NCBI GenBank assembly: GCA_949987565.1
Contig: OX465114.1
Location: 4,306,832 to 4,370,831 of the forward strand
Direction: 5' to 3'
DNA from: Luidia sarsii
Taxonomy: Eukaryota > Echinodermata > Asteroidea > Paxillosida > Luidiidae
DNA length: 64,000 nt
The position numbers were made by a program, and so were the translations under genes. Numbering within the stretch: position 1 is the stretch's first letter; every line of letters begins with the position of its first letter. Of the stretch, positions 50,101-60,209 are shown piece after piece. The notes under the pieces are model-generated. The model had not been told where the DNA came from and searched no databases. It saw only the letters and a program-made list of their open reading frames with translations.

Positions 50101-53100
50101 ATTCAAGGTACAAATGAATTACTTACCTATTTCCCCACTGATATTCAAATGAGCCAGGTGCAGCGAAGCGTGGTGGATTCTCCCTTTCATGATGATAGGA
50201 TTGATTCTTTGGAATGTTCTTTTCAGGCAGTCCATCCTCTTCATCACGTTGCTCTAATGGCTCTACAGAAATCGGTGTGGGGGAACTAAAAAAAAAAGGA
50301 AATCAGTAAGTAATACACAATTGTATGCAAACAGTTTTTGATGGCGAAAATGATCCAATAAACAATATATTTGAAGTACACAAATTATATTAATGTATTT
50401 ATAAGATTGTTATCATATCTTACGCTGTCAGCAGGAAAACGCCTTCTTTAATCCTTGTCAATGCATTTTGTGCCCCTGGTTTGCGGGCAAACTCAACAAT
50501 TCCTTCTGATGTTGGCCGACCACGATCATCCACAATAACCACGGCTCTTTCAACAACACCGAACTGTGAGAAGGCTTGCTCCAGTAACTCATTGGACACA
50601 CAGCTTGGGATATTCTTAACCTTCAGGGCTGCACCATGGGTCGCAAAACGCACACGAAGCATTCTGTTTTTCCTCATAGTGCCATCCAATTCAGCTTTTG
50701 CCGCTTCAGCATTGTATCTTGTGTCCTACAAGGCAAATAAATATAAGAAACATCTTAAACTTCATGTATCTGGGTTCAATGGGCATTATGCTTTTGACAC
50801 CCTCATCCACTCACCTGCAAAGAAACCTTGCTCAATTTCTACAAATTTGAGACATAAAGGCCTTGCTTGACTAAAAGACCAATTGCACGATAAGCTTGGA
50901 CTTGGCGTTGTTGTTTTGGGGGTTTTTCTTTGGAGACGTTTTTTTTAAGGTTTTGATTTTTCAAAAAACGTGAAATTTTAATCCCCTTTGTTTTTTATTT
51001 TTCACATGAGTTGAAAACACCAATGTTTTGTGTCAGAAATTTTAAGTCCGCTGCACATGAGAGCTATCTGCTGAGTAAAAATTATCTCGAGGTCATTAGC
51101 TCAGCACGTAGCACACCGTGTGCGCTGAACTTTTGGTGAGATTTCTGCCTCAAGAGGCCGTGAGACCAATATCTATCCTGATTGGGTTTTTTTTGCCTCT
51201 CGTGGATGAAAACTTATTGCGTGCGGCGACTTGAGCTACGTGATGAGGAAAAATAACAACTGCCTAATAAAAGCGCACGCTCTGTTCATGTGATGGCTTC
51301 CAAAAATATGTTTTCAATAAATATATGGGTCAGTTTGGTCGGTCACACCAGTTCCCGGTTCCGGTTGTCCAAAACCCGTGTACCGATAAAATAATAAAAC
51401 ACATAAGAAATCATGGCAAAGTTGGTTGGATTTTCATTGCAGGGTAATGTAGCAAATAGGGTTATAATTGGCAGCGGTGTGCATCAAAGCTATGGTTACT
51501 GGTTTTCCCATCGCAGTTACACAAATCTAAAGTTAATCCAAAGTATGTTAAAGACAAGGTTTTCAAAAGTCTCTCCATGATATTAAATTCAACTGCTCAT
51601 AAATGTCGTAAAAAAGTCGAGGAAACCTTTATTTCCTTTTCCTTCTCAAAATGAATTGTGCATACGAAAGGTCATGTTGGCTAGCGAGCTGCGTGCGCAC
51701 TCATCCCAGCGCGGCGTACATGTGCTCCATGGTTGTATGCAGGTCAGTGATGGAAATAGCAGGATTCGCATCACAAAATGCGATACATTTTCCACGAAAT
51801 GCGAGACAATTTAGACAATGGTTCGCATTTTGTGCGAATCAAAATCAATCGTAAGACTATCATGCGTTGAACGCACAGGACATGTTCATGTACTGTACCC
51901 TTGCACTGTACATGTATACTGTACACTGTGTACAGTAAGCACCGTCGATATATCGATATTTTTGATATATCGATATCATTTTGATATCGATATCATTTTG
52001 ATATCGATATCGCCGATAATTATTTTTTACTCATTTCGATATATCGAAAATATCGAAATATTCGATATATCGAAAATATCGAAATGGGCGAATATCGAAA
52101 TGGGCGATATTGAGGAACGATATCGGTGATATGATCGGTAATACCTTGTGCGTCGTTTTAACGTTCTGATGCCGTTAGAATTCAGGATATACGTGATGAA
52201 GCGCTCACTACAGCAGAGTAAGGCTGAGTCAATTCGAATAATTGACTATTCGAATATTCGGTCTCCAGTTCGATCGAATATTCGAATATTCGATCGAGTT
52301 CAACGACACTGAATGGCAAGGCTATTATTATTTTTTGGCCTCCATTATCTACACATATGGAGGGGCACCAAGGCCAAAAAACAAGTTGGATCATGGTTAC
52401 ATGTACCTAGGGCACCAAGGCCTTTGTTGAGAAAAGGTTAATAAGGATCCTTGCTTGGGAAGAAATATATAGTAGGTTACAACTTTCCAAAAAAGATCGT
52501 TTTGCACTATAGCGATGATGAGCAGCAAGCAGTCAGCTACCCTAAAATTAAGTTTGTCGGACAAATAAGCCCGGAACATTTGTTCATATCGTGTTTTTTG
52601 ACCTCGATTTAGTCGAACTGACGAAGAATAACATATTCTTACATCTATTCCATCAAGATTTAGGGCAATTTTTCCGATTGAACCAATTACCAAGTTTCGT
52701 TCATGGCAGCGATCTCGATCGACAATTCCGTCTGAAGCATGCAACATGGAGGAACGCAACATATTATTATTAATAGGCAGCCGCGCACGTATCAGCAGTA
52801 GACTTGTCCTGACCCCAACTTGGTCTGCGCATTGCTCCATTAATTGTTCGTACATTGTATTCGCGTTCACACGCAGACTGGTAACAAGTTTAGCTACGCA
52901 CGTGATTACAGGATGCATTTTTATTGGATAAGACACAAGAACACATGTAACACGAACGGTTAAACATCTACGCTGTGCATGTCGTACAGTGAGATATTTT
53001 TTTTTTTTTTAATCATTTTTCGACCGCCGTCCAATTTGTCAATTTTACCCTCAAATTGAAGCCTGTATTCTCTGCTTTTTATTCATACATTTTGTACCAC

Positions 53101-56100
53101 TATCAAAATTAATAACGAAGGAATAATATTAAACTACGCGGAAACAACATTCGGAGACAAACGATGAAAGTAGCGTATTTTAGTTATGACCGAATTCCCT
53201 TCGCGACGTTACCGAGGTTGGCAAGTCTAGGTGTGGTTTCCGCCTCTAGGTAAAGCCATAGCGACACTAAAGGAGCAGTAGGGCCGAAACCAGCCTACGC
53301 GCGGCACATGTGACATGACACAACACGTCTTTGCACACACTGTATACTGCACAGTGCACGTGCAAGCGACCGCATGGCTGCATACGAGTTACGACTACGA
53401 TCACGCTGCGCTACTCAAGCCTGATCGGAACTTCCAGAACAAGTATTAGCGAGACGGTTACGCTACAAAAAAATACAATTTATTTTACTAATGGGGTGAA
53501 AATAGTGCCGGTCGGAAGCATTGTTTTTCACCAGGAGTGGTGGACGGAAATTACCCGTGGTGGTCGGCCCCGTCCGCCGACCAGCGTAGCTATAACACTG
53601 GTTCACTGAACTCTTTCCTTCGAATCGGGAAAATGACCAACTTGTCACTCTCCAGCGCAAAAAAAAACAAAACACGGACAGTAATTTCAGGTATAATTCT
53701 GACGTTCAGGAATTACAAACGGCAACAAAGGATGGTGTTCGGCAGAGCCGAATATTCGTATTCAGTAAATGATATTCGAATATTCGATAATCAAACGAAT
53801 ATTCGAATATTCGAATATTCGGCACAGCCCTACAGCAGAGCGTGCTAGATTTATACAGCGCATGGATCTGAGTTGTAGACTCTAGACTGGTTCCCCCAGT
53901 TGGCTACACTTAATAGGTTAGACGGGCACTATACCGGCAACCTCGTGCCCGCAACCTCGTGCACGCAACCTTGCAACCTCGTGACAGCTCCGATGTACAG
54001 TACAGTGTAGAGCTCCGTGGAATCGTTGTACAGTATTTGTACCGTACACTGCGTACAGCAGTGCAGTGTAGTGTGCAGTGCACTGCACACGCTGCGGAGC
54101 GTGCATTTTTTTTTATTGTGAGTGCAACAGCAAGCGCCGCGCGCTGTCCGTTTCGTAAATAAATAAGAAGTCGAACGTTGTTGCTGGCTCCATCGTAACA
54201 TCGCACCGGAGCAAACTTAACCCCGATAAAGCAAAAATGCTTATTTTTCTTTCAGAGAATCTCTGAGCAGGTGACCTTTTTCATGCCTGCGCACGACGTA
54301 CAGATCACCTCGGGACTGCGCATTCATTAGCATAATTTTGGCTAAAATAAAGATTGCCATTATAAACCACGTGTGAAAGTTCAAATCTGGATTTTTAGGG
54401 CTGATTAGTCAAAACAAAATACAATCTTACTAGTTGCATTACTTGGGGAGTATTTTAGGCGCAAATAATGTGTTTTTTTATTTTCACATTGATAACCATG
54501 ACTGAAACGTCAACTGCATTCAATTGGGTCAAGAACCAACCTCATGATATTACACACTTTGTTCCTCTTGCAAAGTTAAGGGTCGGCGACACTAGACGCT
54601 GCTTACACACCCGTCGTGTTTGGGGTTTACGACAATGAACGTCCCCCAACAAGAAAGGAACGCAAAAAAATGAGCTTGTTGTGTATATTTTTTTAAAGAG
54701 TTATCATGCATCCCCCCTTTTGAGAGTAACACTACAAGTTTTTATTTCATAATCCAATTAGTACGAGTGAAAAAAATCGATATATCGATAATATCGATAT
54801 TTTTTCGCCGATACAGTCGACTCCCGTTATATCGTACTCGGTTATAACGTTTTTTCGGCTACAACGACAGTTTTTCACAGTCCCGATTTATTTGTGCACA
54901 TTTGTATGGCGGGAAATTCGTCTACAACGAACACGAAATTGACACGACTTCGGTTACAACGTACATTTTGGCCGACCGAACACGAACAAAAAGCCTGTTT
55001 TCGACCCCTTCACAACGACTTCTTTTGAAAGTACGGGCACCGCGGCGTGTCAAAAACCAAACCTTAATTGTCCGAATCGAGAATCGCGTCCTCCCAATGC
55101 CGCACTATAGTAACGCGGTTCGTGTCAACGCGTCGTTGTTTCATCTCGCCGTAGGCTTCAACGGGGCGGTGCGCACCCACGACTCCCCCTTGCGGTTTTC
55201 TTCAGTACGTCTGCCGAGTGGCTGCAGGCACCATGCCGCCAACATTTTACACAATGAGGGCGCGCTGCGGTTTCTAGTCAACCCGGCGTTGTTTCATCTC
55301 GCCGTTACGATTCAATGGGGCGGTGCGCACTCATGACTCCCCCTTGTGCCCGACGAGTGACTGCGGCACCATGCCGCAAAAGTTAGACAATCGGGGAACT
55401 CTAGTGACCGTCATTTTTATCCGCGCTAATCCGAACTGGCTGAGAAAATATGAGGAGAATTCTTCATGAATATTTAAAACATTCATAGTATTGGGGCGCC
55501 CTCTCTTGACTGATTCCAGAACAGCAAAACGAATTGTCAACCGGCACTGCATGTACGGAGCATGGTGTGAGGGCCGGATTTACGCGCTCGATCATTAGGT
55601 TCTTCTTATCGCATGGTGTCCGGATAAAGGTGGTCAAAAATCATTATAATTTTTTATTTTATTTCTTTTATTCAACAGATGTGTATCCCAAAATACATGT
55701 AATGTAAAAATAATCTCCAATGCATTGGCTCGACTCCAAACGTGCGTTACACGTGTACAATACACATGGAAACGTGCACATAACAACTATCATCGGCGGC
55801 TGTGCATAACCAATGGGAATAAGTGGGATTCGTTTACAACGCCTTTTCGGATATAACGTCGAAATAACGGAAGTCCGGAGGAATACGTTATAACGGGAGT
55901 CGACTGTATATCGATATTTGAAAATCCCAATATCGACGATGCTTAGTGTACAGTACAAAATATACTGTTGATAGTGCAAGCTCGGTGGCGGCCTGACTCC
56001 CCATCGGCTACGGATTTAATAGGTAGACTAAGATTTTCGACTGCCAAGCGCCTACCCTGTAAACATCGTCCAAATCGGTCGATTTTACCCTTAAATTGAC

Positions 56101-58471
56101 ACTACAGGACCAGTAGTGCTGAAACAAGCCTATGCACTGCACATGTGACATGACACAACACGTTTGTATCGCTGTGTTGTTGGTTTGTTAAAATGATGGA
56201 TTTCTGCTTTGTGCATAATGTTAAATTCTGCATGTGAATGAGAAAAAAAAATCTTCGTGGTAATTTTAGCGAAACAATTAAACAAAATGTACGTGCCTCT
56301 ACCATTAATTGTTTGACTTAAAAATAATTTATTAATTTTAATAGCAAACTTAATCACGAGCACGAGTTGGTGCGGGTACGAGTTGGCGCGGGTACGAGTT
56401 GGTTGGGCATGAGTTTGCATGGGTACGAGTAGTTGCGGTAACCGTAACCCTCATCCTCCCGAAGGTCGGAGACCTGAGGGTTACGGGAACGTATGTACAA
56501 AATTATAGCGAGGTTTTTGTTTTTACCATTTTGGAAACACCACTGTCCCGATCGCCCCCTTTTTCCACCCTTTTGAAAATCGCCACACACAATCTAAGGA
56601 CATGCACTTGATCCCAAATGTATACTATTACTGAATGTGATCAGATAACTCAAAACATCGTGGGTAAAATACTTTTCCGAAAAACGGGCAGAAACTCACC
56701 AAAATACTGTCTGTAAATGTCCCGTCAACGTCTCCGCCAGGTTCGGAATCCGAACCTGGCGCCTCGACCAATCAGCGCTTAGTCTCGTGACGTATATCCC
56801 GCGCGACGGCTATTTGCTGTTTCGCAATAACAGTCCACACTCGTGGTGCGCGCGCAGGTCATCGTCCTGTGAAGAGCCGACTGGTACTGTATACAACCAT
56901 GGATATGTGCGCGCACCACGAGTGTGGACTGTTATTGCGAAACAGCAAATAACCGTCGTGCGGGATATACGTCACGAGACTAAGCGCTGATTGGTCGAGG
57001 CGCCAGGTTCGGATTCCGAACCTGGCGGAGACGTTGACGGGACATTTACAGACAGTATTTTGGTGAGTTTCTGCCCGTTTTTCGGAAAAGTATTTTACCC
57101 ACGATGTTTTGAGTTATCTGATCACATTCAGTATACATTTGGGATCAAGTGCATGTCCTTAGATTGTGTGTGGCGATTTTCAAAAGGGTGGAAAAAGGGG
57201 GCGATCGGGACAGTGGTGTTTCCAAAATGGTAAAAACAAAAACCTCGCTATAATTTTGTACATACGTTCCCGTAACCCTCAGGTCTCCGACCTTCGGGAG
57301 GATGAGGGTTACGGTTACCGCAACTAGGGTACGAGTTGACTCGAATTCAAACAGTCACGGGCTCAACGGTTGCAGACCCACTGCGCACACGGAACTGTCA
57401 GAATGCTATTTTTAGAAAAAAAGATGGCCGCCTTGTTTTGTCTGTCCCACGGGCGAAACACCTTCTTGATCACCTGAGGGTATTTTTTCCCTTTTTTCCA
57501 AAACGTGAGTAAAGCAGTATTAGAATCCTTGATTCTCACTGAATCCAAAAATGGGCACGTAGGACGGAGATATGGGTGTTTTCGGCGGTAAATCTGGGGG
57601 TTTGTGTCGGGTAGTTTTTCAGTCGAAATGTTTTTGGCGGTTTGTACAGATAATCGATATTAGGACACTGATCAGTGATTGACTTGGACCCTACAGTCAC
57701 CCGAAACTCAAAATTTCAAAATTCGATAAAAAAGGGTGGCTTGTCGGGTCCAAGTTACTCGGACTACATGCTCGGACTACATGCAGATTATTTGTGTTTT
57801 CAAAAGGGTGGAGGTAGAGGAGGGTGCGACGGATCAATCAAAAATCGTTAAAACAAAAAAGGGAACTCCTAACTAACGCAGTAACGGCACAGTAAGTGGG
57901 ACTAATATTGTAATAAAGTAATATTTACCAATCTGATGAATCCAAATCCTTTGGATTTATTGAGAAAAACCTCAGAGATTTCGCCATATTTGGCAAACAA
58001 CCCTTTGAAATCGTCTTCGGTTGTATCTGGCGTGAGGTTTCCGACAAACAATCGGCATCTCTGGGTGAATTTCTTTTCGGGTTTTCTTCCGGATGTTTCA
58101 GCCATCAGCTGTTCGTCGTCATGCTGCATTTGATTGCTTTCACGGCGGTCGTGATCCCTCTGATGGTGACGTCTGTCTCGTTCTCCCGATGAAACACCCG
58201 AAGGGGTCCTCTCCAGTGACTTGTTTAAATCTGGTTTATTATCTTGATGAGCCCTCGTGTCCTTGGAAGTAGCACTCGGGTCTTTAACATTCTGTTTCAT
58301 GGCGTTCGGGTCCGGTACAGCTTCACGGCTTGGATTGTTCACAGGTCGGACATTCGACGGACTCGGGGTCGCAGTTTCTTTCTTCATTGGTCGCTGCGGC
58401 GTTCCCTTTCTGTTATCGTAATTGCTCCGGTGGCCTCCTCTGTACGATCGATCATTACGACCTCGATTCAT
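34966..58471 (-). CDS. DBHS-family nuclear RNA-binding protein (NONO/SFPQ/PSPC1/NonA type), 9 exons, 631 aa
   Basis: DBHS proteins dimerise and bind RNA and DNA in transcription, splicing, DNA repair and paraspeckle-like nuclear bodies. Joined coding segments (minus strand): 58471-57929, 50725-50424, 50285-50127, 49589-49456, 49342-49279, 46048-45877, 42596-42492, 39438-39256 and 35199-34966; total 1896 nt in one frame. Domain order: charged Arg/Ser/Pro-rich region 1-137; RRM1 about 138-211 (RNP2 RLFVGNL, RNP1 KGFGFIRL); RRM2 about 213-281 ([18 protein letters not shown], lacking the usual RNP aromatics, as in the family); NOPS about 282-335 ([27 protein letters not shown]); coiled coil about 336-445 ([22 protein letters not shown]); Gln-, Gly- and Arg-rich tail ending KRARHY, comparable to the KRRRY-type vertebrate ends. 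Invertebrates usually have a single DBHS gene, so I give no vertebrate symbol. Identification is firm; exact ends of exon 7 and transcript ends are inferred. Confidence 0.95.
35200..39255 (-). other. DBHS intron 8
   Basis: 4.06 kb, GT...AG. AT-rich, with ACATGTACATG clusters at 37377-37420 and 37625-37640. No nested gene or clear mobile element seen. Confidence 0.75.
39256..39438 (-). CDS. DBHS exon 8: Gly/Asn/Met-rich tail
   Basis: Acceptor CTTATAG|GGTATGC, donor CAGTCG|GTAAGT; 61 codons, both ends phase 0, so the exon can be skipped without a frameshift. Encodes [19 protein letters not shown], then [19 protein letters not shown] and [12 protein letters not shown]. Confidence 0.85.
39439..42491 (-). 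other. DBHS intron 7
   Basis: 3.05 kb. Contains one copy of the TTTGAGAAAGGTCCTGCTAG motif at about 39950, a palindromic AGCTTTTCCGCTCGCTGAAG CGGCGGAAAAGCT hairpin at 40722-40755, and otherwise featureless AT-rich sequence. Confidence 0.65.
42492..42596 (-). CDS. DBHS exon 7: Gln-rich linker
   Basis: Acceptor AAATGCAG|CTTCGAG. Encodes [20 protein letters not shown] then [15 protein letters not shown]. Keeping frame with exon 8 requires ending either at GCAGGT|GTACTT (42492, used here) or, with a GC-AG intron, six bases earlier at CAGCAG|GCAGGT. The more obvious GCAG|GTGTAC would shift frame. Confidence 0.75.
43038..43904. mobile_element. Foldback element in DBHS intron 6
   Basis: The arms (about 43038-43372 and 43580-43904) are inverted copies: both start CTAAGGTTGTTC(A/G)ATAT and share GGATTTCTATTCAATACACA, TATGTAGCAAAT, GTTTAACCCCC, TCATTTATCAACGAA, TTTTGTTGATGTA and ATTAAAAAAAGACG in mirrored order. 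The right arm lacks about 95 bp. Its left half is related to 22890-23560. I found no target duplication. Confidence 0.7.
44509..44600 (+). mobile_element. Fragment of a pogo/Tigger-like element
   Basis: TA followed by CAGTCGACTCCCGTAATAAC, then GAACCTTGTTATAACCGG, resembles the end of the 54814-55906 element. No partner end immediately adjacent. Confidence 0.5.
45534..45609. repeat. 38-bp tandem duplication
   Basis: GTCACTGGCTTGAACCAATT continuing to CATGATTTGAGG is followed directly by a second copy with three or four changes. Confidence 0.85.
45877..46048 (-). CDS. DBHS exon 6: end of coiled coil
   Basis: Acceptor CATTTAG|AAGACAAG, donor GCTAAT|GTAAGT, ending phase 0. Encodes [16 protein letters not shown], then [18 protein letters not shown] and [14 protein letters not shown]: the Arg/Glu/Gln-rich distal coiled coil. 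Confidence 0.92.
46315..48615. mobile_element. 2.3-kb DNA transposon with CCGTAAATTCCCGCG termini in DBHS intron 5
   Basis: The left end is CCGTAAATTCCCGCGTATAA and the right end, read on the other strand, is CCGTAAATTCCCGCGTACAA; TA flanks both sides (46313-46314, 48616-48617). Each end contains a second inverted GTTGGGGGTGCGCCTTATAC, making the ends themselves hairpins. The interior is GC-rich (GCGGCGC runs at 46450-46530 and 48320) and includes a direct repeat ATGGACTATTCCATTA (46670, 47958). No transposase recognised. The superfamily is uncertain. Confidence 0.7.
49085..49212 (-). mobile_element. Truncated pogo/Tigger-like copy in DBHS intron 5
   Basis: Read on the minus strand it begins CAGTCGCGTACTTTACATGA, then CGGTTATAACGAGC, ATTTTGGCCGACC and TGTCAAAAACCAAACCTTAA. 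The last three blocks also occur in that order in 54814-55080. Confidence 0.65.
49279..49342 (-). CDS. DBHS exon 5: coiled coil, 64 bp
   Basis: Acceptor ATTTCAG|AACTGC, donor ATGAG|GTTAGT. Encodes [19 protein letters not shown] followed by KM. It is too short to be found as an independent reading frame but is needed to keep phase between exons 4 and 6. Confidence 0.9.
49456..49589 (-). CDS. DBHS exon 4: start of coiled coil
   Basis: Acceptor TCTAAG|ATGGAAG, donor AGACAAG|GTAAGT. Encodes (R)[19 protein letters not shown] continuing to [12 protein letters not shown], a heptad-rich helix conserved in DBHS dimers. The ATG at its start is internal (ending AGA + TGG), not an initiation codon. Confidence 0.93.
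50127..50285 (-). CDS. DBHS exon 3: NOPS domain
   Basis: Acceptor TTTTAG|TTCCCCC, donor AATAG|GTAAGT. Encodes [20 protein letters not shown], then [18 protein letters not shown] and GSFEYQWGN: the NOPS segment that mediates DBHS dimerisation. Confidence 0.95.
50424..50725 (-). CDS. DBHS exon 2: end of RRM1 and RRM2
   Basis: Acceptor TTGTAG|GACACAAG; starts [15 protein letters not shown] and carries [10 protein letters not shown] (end of RRM1) and RRM2 up to GVFLLT. Donor ACAGC|GTAAGA, phase 2. This is the most conserved exon of the family. Confidence 0.95.
51946..52135. repeat. ATATCGATAT palindrome cluster
   Basis: GATATATCGATATTTTTGAT, CGATATCATTTTGATATCGA and TTCGATATATCGAAAATATC form a chain of overlapping self-complementary words. 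A similar chain flanks the pogo-like element at 54770-54812 and 55907-55935, where GTCGATAT/ATATCGAC recurs. Possibly terminal sequence of a hAT-type element; no duplication confirmed. Confidence 0.6.
52219..53832. mobile_element. hAT-like element with perfect 8-bp target duplication in DBHS intron 1
   Basis: CAGCAGAG occurs at 52211-52218 and again at 53833-53840. The left end TAAGGCTGAGTCAATTCG... with GAATATTCG words mirrors the right end, which reads TAGGGCTGTGCCGAATATTC on the other strand. An 8-bp duplication and this terminus fit hAT. A minus-strand frame at 52397-52936 (179 codons) has no recognisable transposase motif, so the element looks non-autonomous. Confidence 0.8.
54814..55906. 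mobile_element. pogo/Tigger-like non-autonomous element in DBHS intron 1
   Basis: TA at 54812-54813 and 55907-55908. The left end is CAGTCGACTCCCGTTATATC and the right end, read on the other strand, CAGTCGACTCCCGTTATAAC; both continue with GTTATAACG-type words. The interior carries a direct repeat (TTTCATCTCGCCGT, GGGGCGGTGCGCAC, CATGACTCCCCCTTG-like) at 55138-55195 and 55289-55345. A 144-codon frame crosses these repeats without a known domain. Confidence 0.75.
56155..56429. mobile_element. Half-copy of the CGAGTTGGTGCGGGTA foldback family
   Basis: TATCGCTGTGTTGTTGGTTT, ATGATGGATTTCTGCTTTGT, GCGAAACAATTAAACAAAAT, TAATTTATTAATTTTAATAG and the ACGAGTTGGTGCGGGT array match the left arm at 60473-61230 in order. 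The copy is interrupted by the MULE-like insertion and continues at 57327-57353 (GGGTACGAGTTGACTCGAAT). Confidence 0.7.
56430..57326. mobile_element. 897-bp foldback MULE-like element with about 420-bp arms and 9-bp target duplication
   Basis: GGGTACGAG is present at 56421-56429 and 57327-57335. The element starts TAGTTGCGGTAACCGTAACC and ends with its exact reverse complement. The arms 56430-56854 and 56906-57326 are nearly identical inverted copies separated by about 50 bp. Long terminal repeats with a 9-bp duplication are the Mutator-like signature. No transposase; an open frame crossing the right arm shows no known domain. The uninterrupted target is seen at about 61216-61235. Confidence 0.85.
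57929..58471 (-). CDS. DBHS exon 1 (coding): N-terminal region and first half of RRM1
   Basis: 181 codons. ATG at 58471-58469 gives [13 protein letters not shown]; it is followed by basic and acidic low-complexity sequence ([19 protein letters not shown]) and then RRM1 from CRLFVGNL through KGFGFIRL. The donor is TTG|GTAAAT (GT at 57928-57927), phase 0. The in-frame continuation past the donor stops after eight codons, confirming a splice. Confidence 0.92.
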
Positions 58472-58620
58472 TTTGAGCAGATTCGTTGAAAACTGAAGTG
58501 TGAAGTAAATGCAATTATTGCAAAGAACTCACAAACTTCACAGCGCGTTCAATCCAACAAAGCACGAGTTCTTTGCGAAAAGTCAAAATGGCGACTAATT
58601 TTATGTATTTCGTGCGGACA
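58472..58620 (-). promoter_or_regulatory. Presumed 5' UTR and promoter region of the DBHS gene
   Basis: It lies immediately upstream of the ATG and has no in-frame upstream extension that looks coding. No TATA box at a convincing place; CpG-containing words (GCGCGTTC, GTGCGCGCGCC) occur from 58540 to 58640. The transcription start cannot be fixed from sequence. Confidence 0.35.
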
Positions 58621-60106
58621 CCAATCTAACTGGTGCGCGCGCCTGCATGTGCAAGAGCATGTGCTGCATGTGCGAGTGACGCGGGTACGTGTGGACGCGA
58701 CCTTACCCACGCGATGAACAATGTCGCTCAGACTGCTTTTGTTTGGATGAGAATTGAACTGAATTATTTATCTTTCTTCTTTTTACAGAAAAGTTAAACC
58801 AAAATAAATCAATCAATAAAAAACTATTAAAATGATAATTTCAATCTTAATAAAAGATTATATTAATGTTCAATATACCATGGATCAGGAGGAAGGAAAA
58901 TAGATTCCTCCATGAATATACGGAGGCTCTATACGGACTTTATGTTTTTTAAATAAGTTGGGCGCACGCAATAATTCACCAGCAGGAATTATGCGTTTTT
59001 GAAAATCACCCTTTGAATATTACTAATTATATGTAGTTTGTGATACATTTTCTCCCGTCTTTTAAAAGTGTATACAACTCTACATACAAAATTACAATGG
59101 TCTGTTACATTAATTAAAATTGTAATTCAATTCAATGATCATGGTATTGGTAATGGTTCGCGGCGCTCTACAACCGGTATCTTCTTTCACATGCTTTGAC
59201 CATCTTTGACCAAGCTATAATAGAGCTCTATAAATAAAATTATAGAGCTCTATGGACCAAAAGTCACACTCCTGACTTGCGTCCTTTGTTAAATCTTCAG
59301 ATTCCAGTCAGCAGAGGGCGCTATTAATATTGGACCATGGAGCGAAATACATGTAGTTGTGTACATTTTGAGATTTAGGAAAGTTATTTCCTCTAGGATA
59401 AAATTGAATGCACAAATCGTTCTCTTGCTCTGCAATGTAACTGCCTCGGTTATATAAATACCATAGTCTAGGCTACTTTATGGCTCTTGCTTGTGGTCCT
59501 ACATGTAGATCCTGTAACTAGTGACTGTGAGGGCGCTGCATGCAAAGGGACTCAGTATTGGATCCATTTTCAGTTGATTTTCTCAAAGCCACAGCTGGAG
59601 CTTGAGCATGGGATCTGGTATTGTCTCTGTCATCCGAATAATGGAAACACTGAGGCCGATGACTTCCTTTCAAAATTTTGTTTGAAACAGATCTATCGAT
59701 AAACTGTTTCCATAGATGGTACCGGTACATCAATCGGATGTCAGCCAGAGCCTGAGCCTAAGCCATAGTTTTAAAAGGTGCAAGTAAGTCCCATCCCCTC
59801 CAGCGTGCAGGACGCAAAGCATGCAATACAATAGACAAGGAGAATATAATGGACGTGTGGCCGTGGACAGATAGATACCAACCTGCTTAGTGCTTGCTAC
59901 AGACATGCTAGTGCAAGGCCCTTGGGGTTTTGCGCGCAGTGAACTCCTGGGCATTTCTCTCCCATCGGTTTTCGCGCAAGATAACGTTACAACTGCCCAT
60001 CCAGAAGCTACAGCCCGACAGGTTTCAAAGACATTCGTTTAATCGCATGTAAATATGCAATTACGACTGAGTGGTAAGGAATATGAGTATGAGTGAGTAT
60101 TGATAA
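58621..60106. other. Gene-free stretch upstream of the DBHS gene
   Basis: No coding sequence recognised. Holds a short perfect-arm palindrome ATAGAGCTCTATAA...TTATAGAGCTCTAT at 59219-59252. Confidence 0.5.
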
Positions 60107-60113
60107 TGATAAT

Positions 60114-60201
60114 GTAGTACTACTAGTACTAGTAGTAGTACTACTACTACTACTACTACTAGTACTAGTACTAGTACTAGTACAAGTAGTAGTAGTACTA
60201 C
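60114..60201. repeat. (TAC)n/(TAG)n/(TAGTAC)n microsatellite
   Basis: Runs of TACTAGTACTAGTAGTAG and (CTA)n with internal palindromes such as ACTAGTACTAGT. Confidence 0.95.
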
Positions 60202-60209
60202 CATGGTAC

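Noticed and set aside
52397..52936. 179-codon minus-strand frame inside the hAT element as a transposase
   Set aside because: No DDE or BED-finger motif, and its composition looks non-coding.
51933..55948. One 4-kb element bounded by CAGTAAGCACCGTCGATAT and its inverse CACTAAGCATCGTCGATAT
   Set aside because: The ends are inverted, but the flanking 8 bp do not match and ATATCGATAT chains confuse the alignment; kept only as a possibility.
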